From positions 1,302,001 to 1,366,000 of the forward strand of contig NZ_CP114903.1 in NCBI RefSeq assembly GCF_027497255.1: DNA of 64,000 nt, written 5' to 3'. Under the pieces are notes generated by a model that worked only from the letters and a program-made list of their open reading frames with translations, did not search any database and had not been told where the DNA came from. How positions within the stretch are numbered: position 1 is the first letter of the stretch; each line of letters begins with the position of its first letter. Source of the stretch: Micromonospora sp. WMMD882 (lineage in GTDB: Bacteria; Actinomycetota; Actinomycetes; Mycobacteriales; Micromonosporaceae). The translations under genes were made by a program, and so were the position numbers. Positions 11,441-19,638 of this stretch are shown piece by piece.

Positions 11441-13800
11441 CTGATCTCCCGTCCGAGCAGGGCGCCGAGCGTGGGCAGGACCGCCGCCGCCCGGTCGTGG
11501 TCGAGGTCGAGGCCGATCGCCGCCGCGGCGGGCCCCGACCGGTCGTCGTCGCCACCCCGACCGTCGGCGGTGACCCGGTCGGCGATGGACCGCCGCTCGC
11601 CGGCGGCGAAACCGCCGAAGGTGCGCCGCAGCAGCGGCAGGACCTCGGTGAACGAGTCGGCGGGAATGCCGGTCAACCACTCGTCCACCAGCGTGAGCAG
11701 GGCGTCGTCGTGCACCAGCAGCAGCCCCCCGCCGCCGAGGAAGCCCTCGACCCAGGCGGCGCCGTCGGCCGGGGTCACGCCCGTGGTCAGCGGCAGACCC
11801 ATCCGGCGGCGTACCTCGGCGCGTTCCAACCGGCCGGCGTCGTACAGCAGCCGGACCAGCCGACCGGCGAGCAGGCCGGGCAGCCCGTCCCGGTCGGCGA
11901 CCGAGGCGAGAGTGTCCAGCCAGCGGCCCTGCTCGTCGTCGTCGAGCAGGTTGACCGCGGCGTGCACGGCGTCGAGATGCGTCCGCAGCTCCCGGGCCGC
12001 GTCGCCGGACAGGCCGTTGACCGCGGCCGGCAGCCCGGCCCGGATCCGGGCCAGCAGCCCGGCGGTGACCTCGGTCAGCCCGCCCAGCTCGCTGCGCCGC
12101 ACGTCCCCGTAACGCAACGTGCGGACCAACGCCGGCACCGCCGCCATCAGGTGGGCCACGTCGCTGTCCAGCGCGGCCCGGGTGTCCAGGGCCCGCAGCA
12201 CCGGCGGGTAGGCGTCGCCCAGGTCGGCCAGCAGGCAGACCTCCACCAGGGCGGTGACCTCGGCGAGGCTACCGGCGGCGCGGGCCGAGGCGGCCACCGC
12301 CGCGGTCGCGGCGGAGGCCACCGTGGTGCCGTGGGCGCTCGCCTCGACCAGCCGGACCGCGAACTCGGGCTGCCACCGGAGCCGCCACTGCTCCCGGAAG
12401 GTGCCGGAGCCGCGCCGCCGGGCGTCCGGCTCCCCCCACGGCACCCCCAGCACCCGCAGCCGGTGCAGCAGCCGGCTGCGCCCGAGGTGGACGTCCTGGC
12501 GCAGGTCGAGATCCACCTCCCGGTCCAGCGCCTCCGGCTTGAGCCGCAGGCTCTTCTGCTGGGCGGCGAGGTCGCGGGCCAGCGGCACCGCCGGCATGTC
12601 CTCGGGGACCGCGCCGAGCCGTTCGCCGACCACCAGCCGCCGGCCGATCAGCTCCAGCCGCAGCGGATCGCCCTCGCAGAGCACCGAACCGCTGGCGTCG
12701 GTCAGCTCGGTCAGCCCGGCCAGTGGCCGCCCCCGCAGGGTGGCCAGCGTCTCGGCCAGCCGGGTGGCCTCGATGACGTGCGCGGACGACGCCGGCACCC
12801 CCTCGTCGCGCAGCACTCCGGCGGCGGCGACCAGCCACCGGGCCACCACCTCGTCACCGGAGGTGAACAGGTGGTGGTACCAGCCGGGGGAGCGCACCCC
12901 GGCGGCGTAACCCTGCCAGGAGGCCAACCGCCCGTACGTCCACGGCACCCAGGTGAAGGTCACCTTGGCCTTCCGTCGGCCCTTCAGCAGCGCCGCGTCG
13001 GCGCTGGCCGGCACCTTCCGGGCCAGCGCCGGCACGTGCCACGCGCCGCAGACCACCGCGATGTCGTCGTGGGTACGGCGGACCTGTCGCAGCACGGTGC
13101 GCATGTGCGCCTCGCGGAGCAGGTCGTCGGGATCCTCCACGGAGCTCTCGCGGATCGCCGCCATCGCCTCGGCGATCGCCGGGAACGCCGGGGCGCCCCG
13201 GTGCTCGACGACGTCCTCCCACCAGCGCTCCGGGTCGTCGTAGCCGGCCGCGGCGGCCAGCTCGCCGATCGGGTCCACCGGCCGGCGCGGGGTCTCCGGG
13301 TCGGCCCCGCCCGTGGCCGGGCCGGCGGCTCCACCACCGGCCGGGTCGTCGGTCGGCGACCCCGCCCCGGTGGGGCTGTCGGTCGACGCCCCGTCTCCCG
13401 CCGGGCCGCTCGTGGGTGGGCTGTCGGCTTCGGGGCCGCCGACCGGCCCGGGCGCGACGTCCGCCCCCCGGGCGTCGTCGGCCGCGCCGAGCCGGTACGC
13501 GTACGGCAGGTCGAAGAAGCGCACCGGCACGTCGTGGCGCGCCGCCCAGCGGATCGCCTGCCACTCCGGGGAGAACACGGCGAACGGCCAGAAGCCGGCC
13601 CGCCGGGGATCGTCGGTGGCGTACCCGAGCAGGGCCACCGGTGGTTCGAGCCGTTCGTCGGCCACCCAGCGCAGCAGGTCCTCGGCCTCCGGCGGGCCCT
13701 CCACCAGCAGGATGTCGGGGCGTTGCGCGGCCAGGGCCGCCACCACGGCCCGGGCCGAGCCGGGACCGTGGTGGCGGATGCCGTAGAGCTGCTCAGGCAT
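11437..13800 (-). CDS. DUF5682-family protein of the MoxR/VWA cassette
   Basis: A 787-residue protein of unknown function. The N-terminus 'MPEQLYGIRHHGPGSARAVV' and 'ILLVEGPPEAEDLL' are the family signature, and a TraB/EreA-like fold has been proposed for related proteins. Residues about 110-170 are a Pro/Gly/Asp-rich low-complexity insert. The remaining helical region ends near 'RDLAAQQKSLRLKPEALDRE'. It is always seen with a MoxR ATPase and a VWA protein (E. coli yehM equivalent). The start overlaps the upstream ATPase stop by 8 bp; the stop overlaps the VWA start by 4 bp. Molecular role unknown. Confidence 0.88.
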   Translation of the reverse strand: MPEQLYGIRHHGPGSARAVVAALAAQRPDILLVEGPPEAEDLLRWVADERLEPPVALLGYATDDPRRAGFWPFAVFSPEWQAIRWAARHDVPVRFFDLPYAYRLGAADDARGADVAPGPVGGPEADSPPTSGPAGDGASTDSPTGAGSPTDDPAGGGAAGPATGGADPETPRRPVDPIGELAAAAGYDDPERWWEDVVEHRGAPAFPAIAEAMAAIRESSVEDPDDLLREAHMRTVLRQVRRTHDDIAVVCGAWHVPALARKVPASADAALLKGRRKAKVTFTWVPWTYGRLASWQGYAAGVRSPGWYHHLFTSGDEVVARWLVAAAGVLRDEGVPASSAHVIEATRLAETLATLRGRPLAGLTELTDASGSVLCEGDPLRLELIGRRLVVGERLGAVPEDMPAVPLARDLAAQQKSLRLKPEALDREVDLDLRQDVHLGRSRLLHRLRVLGVPWGEPDARRRGSGTFREQWRLRWQPEFAVRLVEASAHGTTVASAATAAVAASARAAGSLAEVTALVEVCLLADLGDAYPPVLRALDTRAALDSDVAHLMAAVPALVRTLRYGDVRRSELGGLTEVTAGLLARIRAGLPAAVNGLSGDAARELRTHLDAVHAAVNLLDDDEQGRWLDTLASVADRDGLPGLLAGRLVRLLYDAGRLERAEVRRRMGLPLTTGVTPADGAAWVEGFLGGGGLLLVHDDALLTLVDEWLTGIPADSFTEVLPLLRRTFGGFAAGERRSIADRVTADGRGGDDDRSGPAAAAIGLDLDHDRAAAVLPTLGALLGREIR

Positions 13801-14854
13801 CGCGGGCGGCGCGGTAGAAGGCCCGCCACTCCTCGCGTTCCCGGACGACCGTCTCCAGGTACTCCCGCCACACCACCGCGTCGGAGACCGGATCCTTGAT
13901 CACCGCGCCGACGATGCCGGCGGCCACGTCGGCGGGACGGAGCACCCCGTCGCCGAAGTGCGCGGCGAGCGCCATGCCGTTGGTGAGCACCGAGATCGCC
14001 TCGGCGGTGGAGAGGGTGCCGGTCGGTGACTTCAACTTGGTGCGGCCGTCCTCGGTCAGGCCGCCGCGCAGCTCCCGGAAGATCGTGACGACCCGGCGGA
14101 TCTCCTCCACCGCGGTCGGCACCTCGGGCAGGTCGAGCGAGCGGCCGAGCTGCGCCACCCGCCGGGTCACGATGTCGACCTCCTCCTCGGCGGAGGCGGG
14201 CACCGGCAGCACCACCGTGTTGAAGCGGCGGCGCAGCGCGCTGGACAGCTCGTTGACGCCGCGGTCCCGGTCGTTGGCGGTGGCGATGACGTTGAAACCG
14301 CGCTGCGCCTGCACCTCGCTGGTCAGCTCCGGCACCGGCAGGGTCTTCTCCGACAGGATGGTGATGAGGGTGTCCTGGACGTCGGACGGGACCCGGGTCA
14401 GCTCCTCGACCCGGGCGATCGTGCCGGTCTCCATCGCCCGCATCACCGGGCTCGGCACCAGCGCCGCCGGTGACGGGCCCTCGGCGAGCAGCCGGGCGTA
14501 GTTCCACCCGTAGCGGATCGCCTCCTCGGCGGTGCCTGCCGTGCCCTGCACCAGCAGCGTCGAGTCACCGCTGACCGCGGCGGCCAGGTGCTCGGAGACC
14601 CAGGTCTTCGCGGTGCCCGGCACGCCGAGCAGGAGCAGCGCCCGGTCGGTGGCCAGCGTCGCCACCGCGATCTCCATCAGTCGGCGCGGACCCACGTACT
14701 TCGGGGTGATCTTCGCGCCGTCGCCGAGCAGGTAGGTGACCACCGCCTGTGGGGAGAGCCGCCAGCCGGGCGGGCGGGGCCGGTCGTCGGCGGCGGCCAG
14801 CGCGGCCAGCTCGTCGGCGTACTGGTGTTCGGCGTGCGGTCGCAGCGCGGTCAA
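13793..14854 (-). CDS. MoxR-family AAA+ ATPase
   Basis: A 353-residue AAA+ ATPase. Walker A 'GVPGTAKT' is at residues 77-84, followed by 'LVQGTAGTAEEAIRYGW', the Walker B/sensor region 'IARVEELTRVPSDVQDTL', sensor 1 'NVIATANDRDRG' and 'LSSALRRRFNTVVLP'. MoxR ATPases work as chaperone-like remodelers with VWA partners; E. coli YehL is the nearest named relative by context. The start is a TTG (14852-14854) forming a TTGA overlap with the upstream stop and preceded by AAGGAG. A longer upstream frame is only an overlap with the SWIM gene. Confidence 0.92.
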   Translation of the reverse strand: MTALRPHAEHQYADELAALAAADDRPRPPGWRLSPQAVVTYLLGDGAKITPKYVGPRRLMEIAVATLATDRALLLLGVPGTAKTWVSEHLAAAVSGDSTLLVQGTAGTAEEAIRYGWNYARLLAEGPSPAALVPSPVMRAMETGTIARVEELTRVPSDVQDTLITILSEKTLPVPELTSEVQAQRGFNVIATANDRDRGVNELSSALRRRFNTVVLPVPASAEEEVDIVTRRVAQLGRSLDLPEVPTAVEEIRRVVTIFRELRGGLTEDGRTKLKSPTGTLSTAEAISVLTNGMALAAHFGDGVLRPADVAAGIVGAVIKDPVSDAVVWREYLETVVREREEWRAFYRAARDA

Positions 14855-17808
14855 CGGAACTCCTTGTGCATCTCGGATCGGAAGGTGAGGACGGCGGCTA
14901 GTTGCGCCACGGCGCGCACCGCCGTCGGTTCGGCGTCCGTCTGCTCCAGCTCGTCGGCGAGCTGCCGGACGCGGCCGGCCGCGCCGGGCGCGGCCGGAAC
15001 GGCGCAGAGCCGGCACAACTCGGTCAGGTGCCAGTGGTTGCCCTTGTCGCGGGCCCGGTTCTCGATGGCGTCGACGACGGCGCCGGTCAGCTCGTCGGAC
15101 CAGTCGCCGGGGTGCAGCCGGAGCAGTTGGTTGGCCCGGTGCGGATCGCCCCGCAGGGCGTGGGTGATCATCTTGGCCAGCCGCCCGGCGGGCATGATCG
15201 CGTAGAGCGGCCACAATGCCTGGCCCGGCAACTGCCGGTCACCCGCCCGGCCCGTCCCGGCGGCGTCGACCAACGCCTGCGCCCAGGCCGGGTCGCGTTG
15301 CTCGGCGGCGGCCCGGGCCCACCCCTGGCGCAGGACCGGCGCCCAGTCGTCGACCACCGGCAGCGCCACGACCTGCGCCGGGTCCCGACCGAGCAGGGTC
15401 GTCCAGGTCGACAGGGGGGTGTGGGCGAGGGTCTCGATCAGCAGCCAGGCCCCGACGCCGACCCCCCGGGGCGGCTGCGGATCGACGCCGTCGCGGCGCA
15501 TCGCCCGGTCGCACTCCTTCGGTGCCTCGACGACCAACCCCCGCCCGTCCGGGCTCGGGCGGACGCAGCCCAGCGCCCGCTGGGTCGTCCGGCGGCGCAA
15601 CGCCGAGTCTGGTAGCTGACGCAGCAGCGTCAGGGCGGCGTCCCTGACCTCCCGTCGCCGGTCGTCCAGCGCCCTCTCCAGGAACGGCTCGTCGGCGGGG
15701 GAGAGGCCGACCTCCAGCGCCGCCACGAACCGGGCCCGGTCGGTGGCGTTCTCCCCGGCGAAAGCGGCGGTCAGCAGCTCCCGGGCGGCGTCCGGGGCAC
15801 GGCCACGCAGCCGGGTCAGGTACGCCACCCGCTCACCGGCGGTGCCGGTCTCCCACTCGTCGCCGCCCGCCCCGCCGGACCCGGTGCCGCCGTCGGGAGC
15901 GGTCGGGGGCAGGGTGGTCAGGGGCTCGGCGGTGGCCGGCGCGCGCCCGTCGGCCGGAGCATCCTCGGCGGGCGCTTCGTCCCACAGATAGCCCCAGTCC
16001 GAGCGCAGCCCGGCGAGCCAGCGCCCCCGCCGTCCGCCGAGCCGGCTCACCAGGGGCCGCAGGGAGCGGTCCCGCCGGCCCTCGTCCAGCAGCGCCGGCA
16101 GCGTGTCGACCGGCGCCAGCGCGCCGTGCCGGTCGGCCAGACCCAGCCACTCGGCGAGCAGCTCCTGTTGGGTCTGCGCGCCACCGGGCGCGCCGCCCTC
16201 GGCCAGCAGCAGGCGCAGCCGGGCGGTCGGCGCGGACGACAGCACGGGCGTCGACTCGGCCGGCGCGGCGGGCACCGGCGTGCGCCCGCTTGCCGGTCGG
16301 GTCCCGGCCCGGCGGTACGCCACCGCCACGGCGGCCCCCTCCAGCAACCCGCCGGGGCCGTCCCCGCCGGTCTCGACCGGCCGCCCGGCGACCGAGACCG
16401 GCCCGGACCAGGGCCGGCGGGCGGTGCCCACCAGCGCGGCCGACAGCAGGTCGGTCGGCAGCTCCGGGCGGTGGCGTCCCCGCGCGCCGACCGGCACGCC
16501 GGCCGCGGCGGGCAGGTAGTGCCCGTCCGACCAGGCGGCCAGCGGACGCAGGCCGTTCGGGCCCAGCTCGGCGGCCACGTCGACCGGCCGGCCACCGGCG
16601 CCGGCCAGCAGCCACCACGGCTCGTCGTGCCCGGGGAGCAGCGGCAGCGCGTCACCGGCCCGGTCGACCAGGTGCCCGCCGCGGCTCGGCGTCACCCCGG
16701 CCAGCACCACCGGCGTCGTCTCCCGCCAGGGCTCGGCGGCGAGCGCCGCGGCGTACCCGGCCAGCGCGGCGCGGACGTCGACGGCGCCAGCCGGGGCCGT
16801 CAACGGGGTCGGCGCGCCGTGCCGGGTGGCGACCAGCGCCCGCAGCGGCAGCGCGCCCGGGTAAAAGCAGAGGTCGGCGTCGATCTCGGTGCCCGGCACC
16901 ACGTCGGCGGGGAAGGCCTGGCCCGGCGCGGCGAACGCGAGCACCAGCGCGAACCGCCCGCTGCGCGCGCCGCGCAGCCAGCTCCGCCGGGTGGTGACCT
17001 TGTCGTCGCCGGAGTCGACCTGACCGAGCACCTGCCAGTGGTCCCGTAGTGGCGGGGTGGCCAGCACCTCCTCGGTGGTGGTCGGGTAGCCGACCCGGGA
17101 CCGCACGGTGGCGGCCAGGTCGGCGGGGAGCGCGTCGAGCCGGTCGTGGGCGGTCACCAGCAGCCGGATCAGGGCCAGCTCACCGAGGAGGCGGTCAGCC
17201 CAGTGCGGTCCCACCCCGACGTCGCGCCCGAGTCGGCGTACCGTGCCGGCCACGGCCGGGGCCTGGGCGTCGACCAACCGGGCGGCCATCGCGTCGAACG
17301 GGCCCCGGCCGGCCTGCTCGGTGACGGCGAGCCCCTGCTCCGCCTGGTCGTCGAGCCAGCGGCGCAGCTCGTCCAGGCCGGCGGCGACCCGGGTGGCGCG
17401 TTGCTGGACCCGTTTCGCGGCGGCGGCCGCGTCGGCCGGGCCGGCGGCGGAGCGGGGGGTCGCCACGCGGGCCGCGCGGGCCGCGCGGCCGGCCTGCCAC
17501 TCGGTCACCCACGGCGGGGCCTCCGCCTCGCCCGCTCCGGTCTCGGCCCAGAGCAGCAGCAACCCCAGGGCGTGTTTACAGGGAAATTTCCGGCTCGGGC
17601 AGGAGCAGCGGTACGCGGGACCGGCCAGGTCGACACAGACCTGGTACGGGTTCTTGCCGCTGCCCTTGCACAGCCCCCACAACACCTCGCCGGTCAGCCC
17701 GGACGCCGACCACTTGGCAGCGCCGCTGACGCTGCGGGCGCCCTTGCCGGCGGAGGCGTCGGGGGCGAGAGCGAGGACCTGCGCGGTGGACCAACGATCA
17801 ACTGGCAC
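14851..17808 (-). CDS. SWIM zinc-finger protein fused to a DUF5691 domain
   Basis: A 985-residue protein, first gene of the MoxR/VWA operon. The SWIM finger is CxCx6CxH: Cys68, Cys70, Cys77 and His79 in 'CSCPSRKFPCKH'. The N-terminal half (to about 440) is the usual SWIM-protein body. From about residue 450 ('LPTDLLSAALVGTARRPW') the sequence looks like the start of a DUF5691 protein and runs to the end with HEAT-like helices ('LERALDDRRREVRDAALTLL'). In many actinobacteria and in E. coli (yehQ) these occur as separate proteins, so this seems a fusion. The GTG at 17808 is the best start by homology; no strong ribosome site. It is divergent from the methyltransferase at 17975. Confidence 0.87.
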   Translation of the reverse strand: MPVDRWSTAQVLALAPDASAGKGARSVSGAAKWSASGLTGEVLWGLCKGSGKNPYQVCVDLAGPAYRCSCPSRKFPCKHALGLLLLWAETGAGEAEAPPWVTEWQAGRAARAARVATPRSAAGPADAAAAAKRVQQRATRVAAGLDELRRWLDDQAEQGLAVTEQAGRGPFDAMAARLVDAQAPAVAGTVRRLGRDVGVGPHWADRLLGELALIRLLVTAHDRLDALPADLAATVRSRVGYPTTTEEVLATPPLRDHWQVLGQVDSGDDKVTTRRSWLRGARSGRFALVLAFAAPGQAFPADVVPGTEIDADLCFYPGALPLRALVATRHGAPTPLTAPAGAVDVRAALAGYAAALAAEPWRETTPVVLAGVTPSRGGHLVDRAGDALPLLPGHDEPWWLLAGAGGRPVDVAAELGPNGLRPLAAWSDGHYLPAAAGVPVGARGRHRPELPTDLLSAALVGTARRPWSGPVSVAGRPVETGGDGPGGLLEGAAVAVAYRRAGTRPASGRTPVPAAPAESTPVLSSAPTARLRLLLAEGGAPGGAQTQQELLAEWLGLADRHGALAPVDTLPALLDEGRRDRSLRPLVSRLGGRRGRWLAGLRSDWGYLWDEAPAEDAPADGRAPATAEPLTTLPPTAPDGGTGSGGAGGDEWETGTAGERVAYLTRLRGRAPDAARELLTAAFAGENATDRARFVAALEVGLSPADEPFLERALDDRRREVRDAALTLLRQLPDSALRRRTTQRALGCVRPSPDGRGLVVEAPKECDRAMRRDGVDPQPPRGVGVGAWLLIETLAHTPLSTWTTLLGRDPAQVVALPVVDDWAPVLRQGWARAAAEQRDPAWAQALVDAAGTGRAGDRQLPGQALWPLYAIMPAGRLAKMITHALRGDPHRANQLLRLHPGDWSDELTGAVVDAIENRARDKGNHWHLTELCRLCAVPAAPGAAGRVRQLADELEQTDAEPTAVRAVAQLAAVLTFRSEMHKEFR

Positions 17809-17974
17809 GGGCGGAACTGTAGGGGGTCGGTACGACAGGCCCGCGCCGCCGTCGACGCGCGCACTCCCCGCCGGTATCACCTCACGCCTGGTGAAACCCC
17901 TGATCGGGGCGGAGCCGACCGCGAAGGATCCTCTAGTCTGCGTAGGACAGTTCTGAGACCCCGGGGAGGCGACC

Positions 17975-18802
17975 GTGTCGCGCAGTGACGCCGGATCCCG
18001 CGCGGATTCCGCGCCGTCCGGGGTGGATACCTCGGTGCCCCACTCCGCCCGGATCTACGACTGGTGGCTGGGCGGCAAGGACAACTTCGCCGTCGACCGG
18101 GCCACCGGCGCGGCGATGCTGGAGGCGATCCCGACGCTGCGGATGATGGCCGCGGAGAACCGGCGGCTGGTCCACCGCATCGCCCGCTACCTGGTCGCCG
18201 AGGCCGGGATCCGGCAGTTCCTCGACATCGGCACGGGCATCCCCACCCGTCCCAACCTGCACGAGATCGCGCAGGCGATCGCCCCGGAGACCCGGGTGGT
18301 GTACGTCGACAACGACCCGATCGTGCTGGCGCACGCCCGGGCGCTGATGATGAGCCACCCGGCGGGGCGCAGCGAGTACGTGCACGCCGACCTGCGCGAC
18401 CCGGAGCGGATCCTCGCCGAGGTGACCCGCCGCGGCACGCTCGACCTGGGGCAGCCGGTGGCGCTCACCCTGATCGCGATCCTGATGCTGCTCGGCGAGG
18501 CCGACGACCCGATCGGCAGGGTGCGTGCCCTGACCGACGCGCTGCCGTCGGGCAGCTACCTCGCGATCACGCACCCGACGCCCGACTTCAATCCCGAGGC
18601 GGTGGCCGCGGCGGTCGCCGCCGCGACCGCGAACGGGGTGACGCTGGTGGCGCGTACCCGGGCCGAGGTGGAGCGGTTCTTCGACGGCTGGGAGCTGGTC
18701 GACCCGGGGATCGTGCCGGTGCCCGCCTGGCGGCCCGACGGCGCGCCGCCGGTCGACCCGGAGGCGGTCTACTACTGGTCCGGGGTGGCCCGCAAACGCT
18801 GA
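17975..18802 (+). CDS. SAM-dependent methyltransferase, DUF574 (S-adenosyl methyltransferase) family
   Basis: A 275-residue protein, typical length. The actinobacterial family signature 'HSARIYDWWLGGKDNFAVD' is at residues about 23-41. The SAM-binding glycine motif is 'FLDIGTGIPTRPNLHE', followed by 'VVYVDNDPIVLAHARAL'. Substrates for this large family, amplified in filamentous actinomycetes, are unknown. The GTG at 17975 is preceded by GGGGAGG. The upstream 166 bp separate it from the divergent SWIM gene and hold both promoters. Confidence 0.93.
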   Translation: MSRSDAGSRADSAPSGVDTSVPHSARIYDWWLGGKDNFAVDRATGAAMLEAIPTLRMMAAENRRLVHRIARYLVAEAGIRQFLDIGTGIPTRPNLHEIAQAIAPETRVVYVDNDPIVLAHARALMMSHPAGRSEYVHADLRDPERILAEVTRRGTLDLGQPVALTLIAILMLLGEADDPIGRVRALTDALPSGSYLAITHPTPDFNPEAVAAAVAAATANGVTLVARTRAEVERFFDGWELVDPGIVPVPAWRPDGAPPVDPEAVYYWSGVARKR

Positions 18803-18880
18803 CCGGCCCGGGGGCGCGAGGGCCCATGGTCGCAGGTCACGGCTACGGTCCGGATGCGATCCTGATCACAGGGCAACAAA

Positions 18881-18903
18881 GAAGTTGCAGATCCTGCAAC
18901 TTC
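18881..18903. promoter_or_regulatory. perfect 10-bp inverted repeat, probable TetR operator
   Basis: GAAGTTGCAG, a 3-base spacer (ATC), then CTGCAACTTC. It lies 17 bases upstream of the TetR start codon, the usual place for an autoregulatory site of this family. Confidence 0.7.
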
Positions 18904-18920
18904 ACTCGTACCGTCAGGCC

Positions 18921-19529
18921 GTGACCACGACGGAGGGGCGTCGGGACCGTCGCAAACGGCAGACCCGGGCCGCGTTGAGCATGACCGCGCTGAAGATGGT
19001 CGCCGAGCGGGGGATCGACCACGTCACCGTGGACGAGATCAGCGAGGCGGCCGGCGTCTCGCCACGTACGTTCTTCAACTACTTCACCGGCAAGGACCAG
19101 GCGATCATCGGCGACCAGGTGGTCGACGGGTCCCGCCTGGTGGCACGGTTGGCCGCCGTACCCCCGCGGACGCCCGCGTTGGCCGCCCTGCACGCGGCGC
19201 TGGCCGAGGTGCTCGACGACATGCAGGCCCACCGTGAGCTGTGGTTCCTGCGGATGCGGGTGGTCGAGGGCAACCCGACCCTGCTGCCCCGTCTGGTCAG
19301 CGCCGGCGTGGAGAACGAACGGGTGATCGCCGAGGCGCTCGCCGCGCGGCTCGGCCTGCCCGCCGACCACCCCCACCCGGCGCTGGTCTCCGCCGTCGCC
19401 GGCACGGCGCTGCGCGTCTGCATGGGCCAGTGGGCCCGCAGCGGCGGCGAACGCGCCCTCACCGACCTGGTCGACGAGGCGTTCGCCGCCCTCGCCGCCG
19501 GCCTGCCCCCGCCACCACCCGGCTCGTGA
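18921..19529 (+). CDS. TetR-family transcriptional regulator
   Basis: A 202-residue TetR repressor. The DNA-binding domain is at residues about 10-58 ('RRKRQTRAALSMTAL', 'VTVDEISEAAGVSPRTFFN', 'YFTGKDQAI'). The rest is the ligand-binding/dimer domain. The GTG at 18921 is preferred because homology starts there; the 12 upstream residues would be read through the operator. The next gene is a DHA2-type drug exporter on the same strand, so the likely job is ligand-relieved repression of itself and that exporter. Confidence 0.92.
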   Translation: MTTTEGRRDRRKRQTRAALSMTALKMVAERGIDHVTVDEISEAAGVSPRTFFNYFTGKDQAIIGDQVVDGSRLVARLAAVPPRTPALAALHAALAEVLDDMQAHRELWFLRMRVVEGNPTLLPRLVSAGVENERVIAEALAARLGLPADHPHPALVSAVAGTALRVCMGQWARSGGERALTDLVDEAFAALAAGLPPPPPGS

Positions 19530-19580
19530 CCGTCGAGCCGCGTCTGCCCGCCCCGTCCACCGGCTCGTGACCGTCGAGCC
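19520..19580. repeat. duplicated 20-bp hairpin around the tetR stop codon
   Basis: CGGCTCGTGACCGTCGAGCC occurs at 19520-19539 and 19561-19580. Each copy can fold (GGCTCG/CGAGCC). The tetR TGA lies in the first copy. It may be an attenuator between tetR and the exporter, or a second TetR-bound site; it does not match the upstream inverted repeat. Confidence 0.55.
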
Positions 19581-19638
19581 ACCCCCCGGCGTCGTCCGCC
19601 CCGGGGAGACTCTTCCGCAACCAGAATGAGGAAACTCG

